A stretch of 64,000 bases of DNA from positions 1,026,001 through 1,090,000 of the forward strand of contig NC_021171.1 of NCBI RefSeq assembly GCF_000242895.2. The letters run 5' to 3'. Positions 1-7,644 of the stretch are shown piece after piece. This DNA is from Bacillus sp. 1NLA3E (GTDB taxonomy: Bacteria > Bacillota > Bacilli > Bacillales > Cytobacillaceae). The translations under genes and the position numbers were made by a program. The stretch's first letter is position 1. Each line of letters opens with the position of its first letter. The notes beneath the pieces are model-generated. The model had not been told where the DNA came from. It saw only the letters and a list, made by a program, of their open reading frames with translations, and searched no databases.

Positions 1-122
1 TGATCGTCATTACAAGATATGAACTGTTTGATTTGGAAAAGATAATTAAAGAGGTAGACCCGGGTGCATTTACGAATATTATGCAAACCACTGGGATTTA
101 TGGATTTTTCCGAAAAGATTAA
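1..122 (+). CDS. YitT-family membrane protein, C-terminal end (partial)
   Basis: Only the last 39 codons are present, read from base 3 to the TAA at 120-122. The peptide has the ITRYE, VDPGAFTN and GIYGFF patterns of the cytoplasmic C-terminal domain (DUF2179) of YitT/YqfU-type multi-pass membrane proteins, whose function is unsettled. B. subtilis yitT sits at the same point of the gene order, which supports the call. The transmembrane part lies outside the window. Confidence 0.75.
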   Translation, partial: IVITRYELFDLEKIIKEVDPGAFTNIMQTTGIYGFFRKD

Positions 123-137
123 TTGAGAGGTGATCGA

Positions 138-575
138 ATGATTAGACGGATTTTATATATGCTTATTCTTTTCATGCTGGTTCCAGTACTTAATGTTGAC
201 GGGCAAAATGAAAATGGTGGCGGACAAGGGGTTGTTAAAACACTAGACGATCTTTATTTTTCTAAAAATAACCCTATTTTTCGTCATGTAAAAGTGAGCG
301 GACGTGACGGGACTTATGTTGTTAAAGGGGAAGCACGAACAACAAAAGGATACTTTTATTACGTAGTCGAAGATGGTCATCGTGAGTTTATTTCAGAAAC
401 TCGTGTTGTTTCCAGAAAGGCATTTCCAAAGTGGTCAAGATTCGAAATAAAAGTGACCATTCCAGCAAACGTACTTCCTGACAATGGTACGGTCGCGATG
501 TATTTATTTGAAAAAGAAAAAAAGAGTGGAGAACTGATTCATGTTTTTCCCGTTATATTACAGCAATTCTATTAA
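138..575 (+). CDS. Secreted protein with a Gmad2-like immunoglobulin-type domain
   Basis: A 145-residue protein. The ATG at 138 is chosen because GAGAGGTG lies just upstream; a TTG at 123 would put that site inside the gene. Residues 1-22 form a signal peptide (basic start, hydrophobic core LYMLILFMLVPVL). Residues 45-145 show the pattern KGEAR...FYYVVEDGH...FP.W..FE..V.IP, typical of the Gmad2 beta-sandwich found in spore-germination and cell-surface proteins. It starts 15 bases after the YitT-like gene, so the two are probably cotranscribed. The domain call is from pattern memory and the cellular role is unknown. It does not resemble the Ipi protease inhibitor that follows yitT in B. subtilis. 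Confidence 0.65.
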   Translation: MIRRILYMLILFMLVPVLNVDGQNENGGGQGVVKTLDDLYFSKNNPIFRHVKVSGRDGTYVVKGEARTTKGYFYYVVEDGHREFISETRVVSRKAFPKWSRFEIKVTIPANVLPDNGTVAMYLFEKEKKSGELIHVFPVILQQFY

Positions 576-583
576 CGAAAAAA

Positions 584-622
584 GAGGCTAACGAAGTGGC
601 AGTTGCCATTTGTTAGCCTCTC
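584..622. terminator. Bidirectional terminator between convergent genes
   Basis: GAGGCTAAC at 584-592 pairs with GTTAGCCTC at 612-620, with a second small stem inside the loop. On the minus strand it ends in a run of six T, so it best serves the minus-strand small-gene pair. The plus-strand side has only a weak T tract. Confidence 0.75.
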
Positions 623-633
623 CTTCCCCATGA

Positions 634-819
634 TTATGTTAGGTTTTCAAGCTCGTTTTGTAATACGTGAAGCTGCGCTTGTTCAGCAACCGTGGAATTA
701 GCATAGGCAGATTCTAAAGCATTTTTTGCTCTAGGTATTGCAGTTTGCTGATCATTTGGATCCGCTGACTTGGCTAAACTTACAAATTTCCTCGCTTCTT
801 GAAATAGTCGGTTACCCAT
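634..819 (-). CDS. DUF3813 family small protein
   Basis: A 61-residue soluble protein beginning MGNRLFQEARKFVSLAKSAD, with an alanine-rich helical middle. This matches the DUF3813 family of small Bacillaceae proteins of unknown function, one of which lies beside yitU in B. subtilis. The ribosome site GGAGGAATATAAAC overlaps the stop of the 50-residue gene immediately upstream (2-base gap), so the pair is probably translated from one message. A bidirectional terminator follows. Family assignment is from memory of the N-terminal pattern. Confidence 0.7.
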   Translation of the reverse strand: MGNRLFQEARKFVSLAKSADPNDQQTAIPRAKNALESAYANSTVAEQAQLHVLQNELENLT

Positions 820-821
820 GT

Positions 822-974
822 TTATATTCCTCCAAGTGAAGAATCATGTACATTTGCCATTTTTTGAGCTTCAGCTTCAGCGTAGGTGGTGTGATAAGGG
901 ATACGGTTTGCATGCTGGGAGACTGTTGTTGCCCCTTGTTGCACAAATCGTCGTGATTTATTCCGTTTACCCAT
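822..974 (-). CDS. Small conserved-looking protein, 50 residues, possibly spore-related
   Basis: An ATG at 974 with a strong GGAGGG site seven bases upstream opens a 50-codon frame. The product is basic at its start (MGKRNKSRRFVQQG), then rich in Gln, Ala and His (TTVSQHANRIPYHTTYAEAEAQ). I cannot name the family. The QQ/ANR/AEAQ composition recalls gamma-type small acid-soluble spore proteins, but that is weak inference. Strong translation signals and tight coupling to the DUF3813 gene argue that it is real. Confidence 0.6.
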   Translation of the reverse strand: MGKRNKSRRFVQQGATTVSQHANRIPYHTTYAEAEAQKMANVHDSSLGGI

Positions 975-1079
975 TAGAATCCCTCCAACCGAGCTTGATT
1001 TGAAGCATTCATTATGCTTCTTTCATAGTATCTCCTCAAGAGGTAAGATTAAAAAGGAAAAAATAGGGAAGGTAATCGT

Positions 1080-1898
1080 CTATAAAGCCTTTAAATTCAA
1101 TAATTCGTTTAAATAAATTGCTACCCCGTCTTCTTCATTCGATAGGGTTTCTTCATTGGCAATATTTTTTACAGCATCAATACCATTTCCCATAGCAATT
1201 CCACGTCCTGCAAATTCCAACATTTCTAAATCGTTATCCTCATCACCAAAAGCAATAACTCGATCTTGTGGAATATTATAATAATCGCAGGCCACTTTAA
1301 GCCCTGCCGCTTTATTCAAGCCAGATTTAATAATTTCAATAACATGCCATGGAGCGGCCCAGCTTCTGTGGTCAATCACCTCTGCGTGAACGGTAGACAG
1401 GTGGTGACGAATCTGCTTAAGTTGGTCTTCTTCAGTATGAATTAACAAACTAGTTGGGGAGTCAGTTAAAAATGTCCGCAAGTCTCCCGTGGTAATGTTT
1501 GGATTTCCCAGTTGGAAAATCTCCAGTATTTTTTCATCATGATAGTGAATATAGACTTCATCAATGACTTCAGCAATAATATTATGAAATGAAAAGGAAT
1601 CAAGCGCATCAACGATCTCCTTTACCACCTTAATATCCATTGGTGAGTGGTAAATCCCCCAGCGATAATCATTAGGATGATGAATAAATGCCCCATTAAA
1701 GTTAACGATAGGGCTATCGAGTTCTAACTCCCTGTAAAACATTTCGCTTGATCGATATGGTCTTCCTGTTGCAATCATCACAATATGCCCCTGTTCACGA
1801 GCCTTGCGAATGACTTCTTTTGTATTAAGAGAAATTCTCTTATCATCGGTTAATAAAGTTCCATCGAGATCTAATGCAATTAGATGTTTGTTTGTCAT
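1080..1898 (-). CDS. yitU: HAD-superfamily Cof-type phosphatase YitU
   Basis: A 272-residue cytosolic HAD hydrolase of the Cof/YitU subfamily, the group that removes phosphate from sugar phosphates, flavin precursors and similar substrates with Mg2+. Motif I is DLDGT at residues 10-14 (Asp10 nucleophile, Asp12 acid/base), motif II ATGRP at 43-47, and motif IV FGDEDNDLEML at 217-227. The C2-type cap lies between. Length is normal for the family. AAGGAG precedes the ATG at 1898. B. subtilis YitU has been linked to dephosphorylation of a riboflavin-pathway intermediate; that substrate is family knowledge and is not visible here. Confidence 0.85.
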   Translation of the reverse strand: MTNKHLIALDLDGTLLTDDKRISLNTKEVIRKAREQGHIVMIATGRPYRSSEMFYRELELDSPIVNFNGAFIHHPNDYRWGIYHSPMDIKVVKEIVDALDSFSFHNIIAEVIDEVYIHYHDEKILEIFQLGNPNITTGDLRTFLTDSPTSLLIHTEEDQLKQIRHHLSTVHAEVIDHRSWAAPWHVIEIIKSGLNKAAGLKVACDYYNIPQDRVIAFGDEDNDLEMLEFAGRGIAMGNGIDAVKNIANEETLSNEEDGVAIYLNELLNLKAL

Positions 1899-2111
1899 AC
1901 ATTCTCCTTCTTTTTATCCAGGATGTATTTTCCGTATTATAAAGTGTAACCTAGTTCTTTTACATTGTTGTGATCTGAGTGTTAAGCTTGGGAAAAAATT
2001 GTTAACATGGTAAACTAATTTTATGTTTTATAAACGTGGATATGTTTTTGTTTATGTTATCAGTTTTACGACTGGTTTGTAAAAAAATACAATCCGCGTA
2101 TAATAAATTTT

Positions 2112-2142
2112 TTGACTTGCCATTTTTGCAGTTTGTTATTAT
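2112..2142 (+). promoter_or_regulatory. Probable sigma-A promoter of yitW
   Basis: TTGACT at 2112-2117 and TATTAT at 2137-2142 are 19 bases apart (18 to the overlapping TTATTA). They lie about 20 bases upstream of the yitW start codon and just before its ribosome site. Spacing is slightly long, so confidence is moderate. Confidence 0.45.
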
Positions 2143-2160
2143 ATGCGAGGAGTGAACATA

Positions 2161-2472
2161 ATGGATGAAGCGTTAAAAGAAAATTTGATGGGTGCTTTAG
2201 AATTAGTAATTGATCCTGAGTTAGGTATAGACATCGTTAATTTAGGACTTGTTTATGATATAGAACTGGATGAAAGCGGAAAAGCGACGGTAACGATGAC
2301 GCTTACGGCAATGGGGTGTCCACTTGCTGGGACGATTGTTGATCAAGTAAAGAGCTCACTAGCTGATATCCCAGAAGTTAAGGAAACTGAGGTTAATATT
2401 GTGTTTAATCCTCCTTGGTCAAAGGATCGGATGTCACGGTATGCAAAAATAGCTTTAGGTGTACGAGATTAG
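2161..2472 (+). CDS. yitW: MIP18/DUF59 (SufT-like) iron-sulfur assembly protein YitW
   Basis: A 103-residue protein of the MIP18/DUF59 family. The start at 2161 follows the site GCGAGGAGTG; an in-frame ATG at 2143 would place that site inside the gene. IDPELGIDIVNLGLVYD at residues 16-32 and TLTAMGCPL around 51-59 are the family hallmarks, including the conserved Cys of the MGCP motif. SufT-type proteins help mature Fe-S proteins. YitW is the B. subtilis counterpart at this position. It is followed one base later by a DsrE-family gene. Confidence 0.88.
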   Translation: MDEALKENLMGALELVIDPELGIDIVNLGLVYDIELDESGKATVTMTLTAMGCPLAGTIVDQVKSSLADIPEVKETEVNIVFNPPWSKDRMSRYAKIALGVRD

Positions 2473-2473
2473 C

Positions 2474-2812
2474 ATGAACAACAAAATTATATTAGTTAGT
2501 TCTGATCAACTTGGCAAAGGTGACGAAGAACTGGGTGAGGGAATACTTGAGACATTTTTTACACTACTGAAACAACGGGATGATGTTCCTGTAGCAGTGT
2601 TCTTTATGAATAGTGGTGTTTTTACACTTACGGACGAATCCTTGGTGTCGGTACATTTACAAGAACTTGAAGCAAGAGGGGTAGATATTCTTGCATGTAA
2701 AACGTGTGTCGATCACTATCAACTTGAAGAAAAGTTAGTGGCCGGTAAGATAAGCGGTATGGGACATTTTATTGAGCTGGCAGCTAAATATGAAGTTATA
2801 ACGATTTCATAA
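2474..2812 (+). CDS. Stand-alone DsrE/YedF-C-like sulfur-relay protein
   Basis: A 112-residue protein matching the C-terminal DsrE-like domain of YedF proteins: SSDQLGKGDEELGE near the start, FFMNSGV in the middle, and ILACKTCVDHY with a C-x-x-C pair around residues 74-85. YedF usually carries an N-terminal TusA sulfur-carrier domain; that part is absent. The ATG at 2474 is one base after the yitW stop, so translational coupling is likely; a GTG at 2459 overlapping yitW is an alternative start. A persulfide-handling role beside an Fe-S assembly factor is plausible but inferred. Confidence 0.7.
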   Translation: MNNKIILVSSDQLGKGDEELGEGILETFFTLLKQRDDVPVAVFFMNSGVFTLTDESLVSVHLQELEARGVDILACKTCVDHYQLEEKLVAGKISGMGHFIELAAKYEVITIS

Positions 2813-2840
2813 AAGAAAACAACAGTAATAGTAGTAATGG

Positions 2841-2872
2841 AAGGGATCTCTAATTTTAGAGTCCCTTTTTTG
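2841..2872 (+). terminator. Terminator after the yitW-DsrE pair
   Basis: An imperfect stem (AGGGA and CTCTAA on the left, TTAGAG and CCCT on the right) with one bulged base per arm is followed by TTTTTT. It ends the yitW transcription unit before the exporter operon. Confidence 0.7.
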
Positions 2873-2925
2873 CTTTTAAAATTAGGGGTAATTTGCAAAA
2901 TGTTCATACTTTTTTCAATAAACTA

Positions 2926-2950
2926 TATATTTACTTGTACCGATTCGGTA
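2926..2950 (+). promoter_or_regulatory. Exporter promoter with a 13-bp perfect palindrome as probable operator
   Basis: TATATT at 2926-2931, with TTCATA 17 bases upstream at 2903-2908, is a weak sigma-A-like promoter. The perfect palindrome TACCGATTCGGTA lies directly downstream at 2938-2950, over the expected transcription start. That placement is typical of a repressor site such as a TetR-type operator. No regulator gene is adjacent, so the cognate protein is unknown. Confidence 0.45.
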
Positions 2951-2996
2951 TGGTAATAGGGTAAGGAATGATGAATGGAGTAAGGAGTGAAAATGA

Positions 2997-3941
2997 GTGA
3001 ACATGCTGACCGTAAGTGATTTACGAAAGAACTTTGGAGACTTTGAAGCGGTAAAAGGGGTTTCTTTTACCGTCGAAAAAGGAGAATCTTTTAGTTTGCT
3101 TGGTCCAAATGGCGCCGGAAAATCAACGATTATCAATATGATCACAGGTTTGTTTTCTCCCACCTCAGGAATGATCAAGCTAAAAGATATTGATGTGATT
3201 AAAAATGCCAAGCAAGCTCAGAAATGGATTGGGATTGTTCCGCAGGATATTGCCCTCTACCAGACCATGTCGGCAAAGGAAAATTTGAAGTTTTGGGGAC
3301 GAATGTACGGATTATCGGGAAAAGAATTGGATAAGAGGGTAGAGGAAGTCCTTGAGATTATTGGGCTCTCTGACCGCGCGAAGGATAAAGTGGAAACTTT
3401 TTCAGGCGGAATGAAGCGACGGGTTAATATTGGCGCAGCCATTTTACATCATCCCGAGTTACTGATTATGGATGAACCAACGGTTGGAATTGATCCACAG
3501 TCGAGGAATCATATTTTAGAAACAATTAAGAGTTTAAACAATAAAGGAATGACGATTATTTATACGAGTCATTATATGGAGGAAGTTGAATACCTTTGTA
3601 AACGCATTGGTATTATTGACCATGGCGAACTGATTGCATGTGGGACAATTCCAGAGCTAAGAGAAACAATTGGGGACCGTTCGCGAATTATTTTAACCTT
3701 AAATAAAGAAACAGCGAAATCGGATCAATTACTTCAACCATTAACTAACATTTTTTCTGAAAAAGATATAAGCATTCAGGGTAATCAATTAATGGTCTTT
3801 CATAAAGAACCTCAAATCATATTAAGCGATTTTATTCAGGCAGTGACAAAAATTGGTGCAAAGATTAATTCAGTTGATATTGTAGAGCCAAACCTTGAAA
3901 GTGTTTTTTTGCATTTAACCGGCCGAAGCCTTAGAGATTAG
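2997..3941 (+). CDS. ABC exporter ATP-binding protein, LnrL-like
   Basis: A 314-residue ABC ATPase. GTG at 2997 is chosen because AGGAG lies nine bases upstream; an ATG two codons later is possible. Walker A GPNGAGKST is at residues 36-44, the signature FSGGM at 135-139, and Walker B LLIMDE at 155-160, followed by an H-loop in TSHYMEE. A C-terminal extension of about 90 residues is typical of drug and lipopeptide exporters. Followed by two ABC-2 permeases, the set matches B. subtilis LnrLMN (linearmycin resistance) in order and length. The substrate here is not established. Confidence 0.85.
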   Translation: MNMLTVSDLRKNFGDFEAVKGVSFTVEKGESFSLLGPNGAGKSTIINMITGLFSPTSGMIKLKDIDVIKNAKQAQKWIGIVPQDIALYQTMSAKENLKFWGRMYGLSGKELDKRVEEVLEIIGLSDRAKDKVETFSGGMKRRVNIGAAILHHPELLIMDEPTVGIDPQSRNHILETIKSLNNKGMTIIYTSHYMEEVEYLCKRIGIIDHGELIACGTIPELRETIGDRSRIILTLNKETAKSDQLLQPLTNIFSEKDISIQGNQLMVFHKEPQIILSDFIQAVTKIGAKINSVDIVEPNLESVFLHLTGRSLRD

Positions 3942-3952
3942 GAGGGATGATC

Positions 3953-5164
3953 ATGGGTTTCTGGTGGCTTGCTGTTAAGGATTTGTTGCTAGTTGGACGT
4001 GATAAAAAGGCTTTTTTGACCCTCATCATGATGCCACTTCTGTTGATTTCGATTTTAGGGGCAGCCTTTGGGAATTTAATGAGTGATGAAGATGTTACCA
4101 TCGAAAAGTTTACCCTTGGTGTTGTAAATTTAGACGAAGGTCAACTTGGAAAAGTATTAGCTGATGACGTTTTTGCCAAAGGTTTATCAAAGCAGGTTCG
4201 CATTAAATATTTAGAAAAAGACAAAATGATAGAACAAATAAAAAACCACAAAATTTCTGTTGGAATGGTGATCGATTCTAATTTCACGGACACATTGATG
4301 TCGGGACAACAATCGAAAGTCAACCTCATTACCATCCCAAATCCAGGGATAAAAGCAACAATCGTGGAAAGTGTGATCAATCAGTTCACCCAGACAGTAG
4401 CATTTCAAACCGAGGCAGGTAAATTAGCACAATCAGTTCAATCCCAAGCTGGTACTACACCTAACGGAAACCAAAATAAAAACCAGCCTAATGCCGAAGA
4501 ACAAATAAATAAGTCTTTTATTCATGAACAATCCATCAGTGCCGATGTAAAACCAGTTGGTTCGTTTCAATATTATGCAGCAGCCATGGGGGTCATGTTT
4601 TTATTAATGACCGTGGTTCAAGGGGTTTCGGCGATGATTCTGGAGAAAGAACAAGAAGTATATAAACGGTTACTTGTTTCTAAGCTTAGCTATAGCAATT
4701 ATCTAGCCGGTAAAATGGTCGGGTTAATTATCGTTTGTTTAGTCCAGGCCACGATCATTATCATTGGAACTAAGCTCATTTACGGAGTAGATTGGGGAGA
4801 CTCTATTGCTGGGATTATGTTAATGACCTTTAGCTTCGTGATAAGTGCTTGCGGACTAGGAGTATTAGTTGGTTCCTTCATCAAGAAAGAAAAGGCCTTC
4901 AATGTTGCCGGAAGTCTAGGTACTCAAATAATGGCAGCACTAGGGGGAAGTATGGTCCCAATATATGTTTTCCCAGATTGGGTGGCAACGGTGACGAAGA
5001 TTCTACCAAATGGTCTGGCATTACAAACTTATTTGGATCTGATGTCGGGGTCCTCGTTCTTGGAAGTTCTTCCTTCTATAGCTTTATCATTTGGTCTTGG
5101 TTTCATCTTTTTTGCTATTGGTTTGATACGCCTTTCAACCGAAAGGAGAGGTAGTTATGCGTAG
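3953..5164 (+). CDS. ABC-2 type permease, LnrM-like
   Basis: A 403-residue membrane protein. ATG 3953 is preferred over ATG 3947 because TAGGAGGG ends at 3946. One N-terminal membrane segment (about residues 19-40) is followed by a large external domain to about residue 205, then five C-terminal membrane segments with an EKEQEVYKRLL linker, the standard ABC-2 exporter plan. It begins 11 bases after the ATPase gene and overlaps the next permease by 8 bases, so all three belong to one operon. The long external loop contains an Asn/Gln-rich low-complexity stretch near residues 165-185. Confidence 0.82.
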   Translation: MGFWWLAVKDLLLVGRDKKAFLTLIMMPLLLISILGAAFGNLMSDEDVTIEKFTLGVVNLDEGQLGKVLADDVFAKGLSKQVRIKYLEKDKMIEQIKNHKISVGMVIDSNFTDTLMSGQQSKVNLITIPNPGIKATIVESVINQFTQTVAFQTEAGKLAQSVQSQAGTTPNGNQNKNQPNAEEQINKSFIHEQSISADVKPVGSFQYYAAAMGVMFLLMTVVQGVSAMILEKEQEVYKRLLVSKLSYSNYLAGKMVGLIIVCLVQATIIIIGTKLIYGVDWGDSIAGIMLMTFSFVISACGLGVLVGSFIKKEKAFNVAGSLGTQIMAALGGSMVPIYVFPDWVATVTKILPNGLALQTYLDLMSGSSFLEVLPSIALSFGLGFIFFAIGLIRLSTERRGSYA

Positions 5165-6284
5165 TATTTTTGCGATTGCTTCGATCCATTTAAAAGAGTT
5201 CTTTAAGACCCCATCTTCCATTGTGCTTATGTTCGTTTTACCAATCGTATTTGGCATTATTTTTGGAGGAATGGCGACAAATTCAGAAACAACTAAACCC
5301 CTTGTCAACATTGTTACAAATAAAGGCGAGGTAAATTCTCAAGTGGTAAACCTGTTAGAAAAGAATGACAACTATCAATGGAAGAAGGTTTCGGAAAAAC
5401 AGGCGAAGCAGAATGTCCTCAATCAGGATGCTGTTGCGGCAATTATCATTCCAGACGATATTGGAAAAAGATTAACTGAGAATAAACCTGTGTTGGATAC
5501 CATCGTTCAAAGAAAATCGGAAGCTTACCTTGGATTGGTTCCGCATTTGGAAGGAACAGCACGGATGGTGAACAACTCTTATCAAGCTGTAAAAGGGATG
5601 GATGAGAAGGCTGTCCCAGTTTTACTTAAAGCTGTCGCGGGCAGTAAAGGTGTGAAAATCGACCAGGAAATCGTCCAAAAAAATGATGAATTGAAACAAT
5701 CGGTAAATTTAATGTTTGTTGGCTTTGCGATTATGTTTATGATGTTTGGACTGTCAGGGGCTTCTTCAACCATATTAGACGAGCGAAAAGGGGGAACATG
5801 GTCGAGGCTTTTGACTACCCCAGCAAGTAAACTTCAAATCATCCTGGGATATTTAGTCTCATATTTTTTGATGGGTTGGGTTCAGTTTGCCACGCTGATG
5901 GTAGCGATGAGCCTTTTGTTTGACTCAACATGGGGAGATTTATCTTATATGATTCCGTTCGCTTCCCTCGTAATTTTATGTGTGGTTGGTTTTGGTTTAA
6001 TGATTGCAGGGCTAGTCAAGACAAAACAACAGGCGGCTGCAATTGGCGCTGTGTTAATTGTTAGCACGTGTATGCTTGGAGGCTTATATTGGCCACTTGA
6101 TATTGTGCCGGAGCTTATGCGGAAAATTTCATTAGGAGTTCCACAGAGCTGGGCGATGTCGGGCTTTAAAGAAATTATTAGTGGGAGTTTGCATACAGAA
6201 ACGTTAATAAAGGATTCCTTAGCCCTATTAAGTTTTACCGCGTTCTTCTTTTTAATAGGATTGCGACTAGTTAAATACGAATAA
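5157..6284 (+). CDS. ABC-2 type permease, LnrN-like
   Basis: A 375-residue second permease of the exporter. The architecture matches its neighbour: one membrane segment at about residues 17-38, an external domain to about 180, then five membrane segments with LDERKGGTWSRLL between the first two. The start overlaps the upstream stop by 8 bases and has AAAGGAGAGG as ribosome site. The two permeases presumably form a heterodimer energised by the ATPase. No clear terminator follows before the next promoter at 6337. Confidence 0.82.
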   Translation: MRSIFAIASIHLKEFFKTPSSIVLMFVLPIVFGIIFGGMATNSETTKPLVNIVTNKGEVNSQVVNLLEKNDNYQWKKVSEKQAKQNVLNQDAVAAIIIPDDIGKRLTENKPVLDTIVQRKSEAYLGLVPHLEGTARMVNNSYQAVKGMDEKAVPVLLKAVAGSKGVKIDQEIVQKNDELKQSVNLMFVGFAIMFMMFGLSGASSTILDERKGGTWSRLLTTPASKLQIILGYLVSYFLMGWVQFATLMVAMSLLFDSTWGDLSYMIPFASLVILCVVGFGLMIAGLVKTKQQAAAIGAVLIVSTCMLGGLYWPLDIVPELMRKISLGVPQSWAMSGFKEIISGSLHTETLIKDSLALLSFTAFFFLIGLRLVKYE

Positions 6285-6336
6285 TCCGTCACATTTTAGC
6301 CATAAAATAAAGCGTCTCTTGGATTTCATCAATTTA

Positions 6337-6379
6337 TGTGAGGTAGTTCACTTTTGTTAGTTTCAAAGTGACATATAAT
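6337..6379 (+). promoter_or_regulatory. Fnr-activated promoter of the radical SAM gene
   Basis: TGTGAGGTAGTTCACT at 6337-6352 matches the Fnr/Crp-type box TGTGA-N6-TCACA with one mismatch. A perfect TATAAT lies at 6374-6379 and no good -35 is present. The box centre (6344.5) is 34.5 bases from the end of the -10, which places it near -41.5 from the expected start. This is the class II activator position. Two Fnr-like genes lie in the same cluster. Confidence 0.75.
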
Positions 6380-6423
6380 ACATTTGCGAGTTGATTGAAT
6401 TGGAAATTAGGAGGCGCTAAATT

Positions 6424-7557
6424 ATGGGATTTAATCGTGATTTTAATCGTGATCCTTTTATTGTTATATGGGAATTAACTAGAGCGTGCCAATTAAAATG
6501 TTTACATTGTCGTGCAGAAGCACAATATAGACGAGATCCACGGGAGTTATCCTTTGAAGAGGGCAAAGCTTTGATTGACCAAATAAAAGAAATGAATAAT
6601 CCAATGCTAGTATTTACGGGTGGAGATCCCTTGGAGAGAGAAGATGTTTTTGACATTGCAGACTATGCAGTTAAAAAAGGTGTTCGTGTTTCAATGACTC
6701 CAAGTGCTACCCCTAACGTCACAAAGGAAGCAATTGAAAAGGCCAAGGAAGTTGGTCTTGCTCGTTGGGCATTCAGCTTGGACGGACCGACTGCAGAAAT
6801 CCATGACCATTTCCGAGGAACAGCAGGATCATATGATTTAACGATTGAACGAATTAAATATTTGCATGAATTAGAAATTCCAGTACAAATCAATACGGTT
6901 ATTTCACGATATAATATTGATCATTTGGAAGAAATGGCGAAAGTCGTGGAAAGCCTTGAGTGCGTGCTATGGAGTGTATTTTTCCTTGTTCCAACTGGAA
7001 GAGGACAAACGAGCGATATGATTTCTCCTGTTCAACACGAAAAAGTATTCCAATGGTTATATCAATTAAGTAAACGAGTACCTTTTGATATAAAAACAAC
7101 GGCAGCGCAACATTATCGCCGTGTTGTGATCCAGCAGAAAATGAAAGAAGCAAAAGAAAAACCACAAGAAATCGAATATTTAGATGCATTAACACAGCAA
7201 GGTTTAACTGGATCTATTGATGGTTTAGGTAGAGCACCAAAAGGAGTGAATGATGGGAACGGCTTTATGTTTATCTCTCATATTGGAGATGTTTACCCAA
7301 GTGGTTTATTACCAATTAAAGTTGGGAATGTTCGTGAGCAGCCATTAGCCGAAATCTATCGTGATTCTCCAGTCATGAAAGCTTTAAGGGACCCAGACCA
7401 ATATAAAGGAAAATGTGGTCAGTGTGAATTCCGACACGTTTGTGGTGGCTCACGTTCACGGGCCTATGCGATGACTGGCGACTATTTAGAGAGTGAACCA
7501 TTCTGTGTTTATATCCCGAAGGCAATGCGTAAAAAGGAAGAAGTATTAGAAAAATAA
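6424..7557 (+). CDS. Radical SAM/SPASM protein, BA_1875-like (TIGR04053-type)
   Basis: A 377-residue radical SAM enzyme. C22-x3-C26-x2-C29 near the start binds the catalytic 4Fe-4S cluster. GGDPLERED around residue 66 is the SAM-binding region. The C-terminal Cys-rich segment (KCGQCEFRHVCGGSRSRAYA, then EPFC) is a SPASM domain for extra Fe-S clusters. Overall it resembles the NirJ/AhbC/AhbD heme-modifying branch and the BA_1875 family of unknown function. AGGAGG precedes the ATG. It is the first gene under a Fnr-type promoter and sits beside Mo-cofactor genes, so expression under oxygen limitation is expected. Its substrate is unknown. Confidence 0.8.
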   Translation: MGFNRDFNRDPFIVIWELTRACQLKCLHCRAEAQYRRDPRELSFEEGKALIDQIKEMNNPMLVFTGGDPLEREDVFDIADYAVKKGVRVSMTPSATPNVTKEAIEKAKEVGLARWAFSLDGPTAEIHDHFRGTAGSYDLTIERIKYLHELEIPVQINTVISRYNIDHLEEMAKVVESLECVLWSVFFLVPTGRGQTSDMISPVQHEKVFQWLYQLSKRVPFDIKTTAAQHYRRVVIQQKMKEAKEKPQEIEYLDALTQQGLTGSIDGLGRAPKGVNDGNGFMFISHIGDVYPSGLLPIKVGNVREQPLAEIYRDSPVMKALRDPDQYKGKCGQCEFRHVCGGSRSRAYAMTGDYLESEPFCVYIPKAMRKKEEVLEK

Positions 7558-7586
7558 AAAGAGGCTGGGCTTAGCCCAACCTCTTT
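7558..7586. terminator. Bidirectional terminator between the radical SAM gene and fnr1
   Basis: AAAGAGGCTGGGC at 7558-7570 pairs with GCCCAACCTCTTT at 7574-7586 with one mismatch and a 3-base loop. The minus strand is followed by a long T-rich tract; the plus strand has only TTTC. It probably serves mainly the Fnr gene from the right. Confidence 0.75.
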
Positions 7587-7644
7587 CAACTATATAAGAT
7601 TAAATTGCGATTTATTGTATAGCGCAAGGTGCCTTGTGCTTTTC

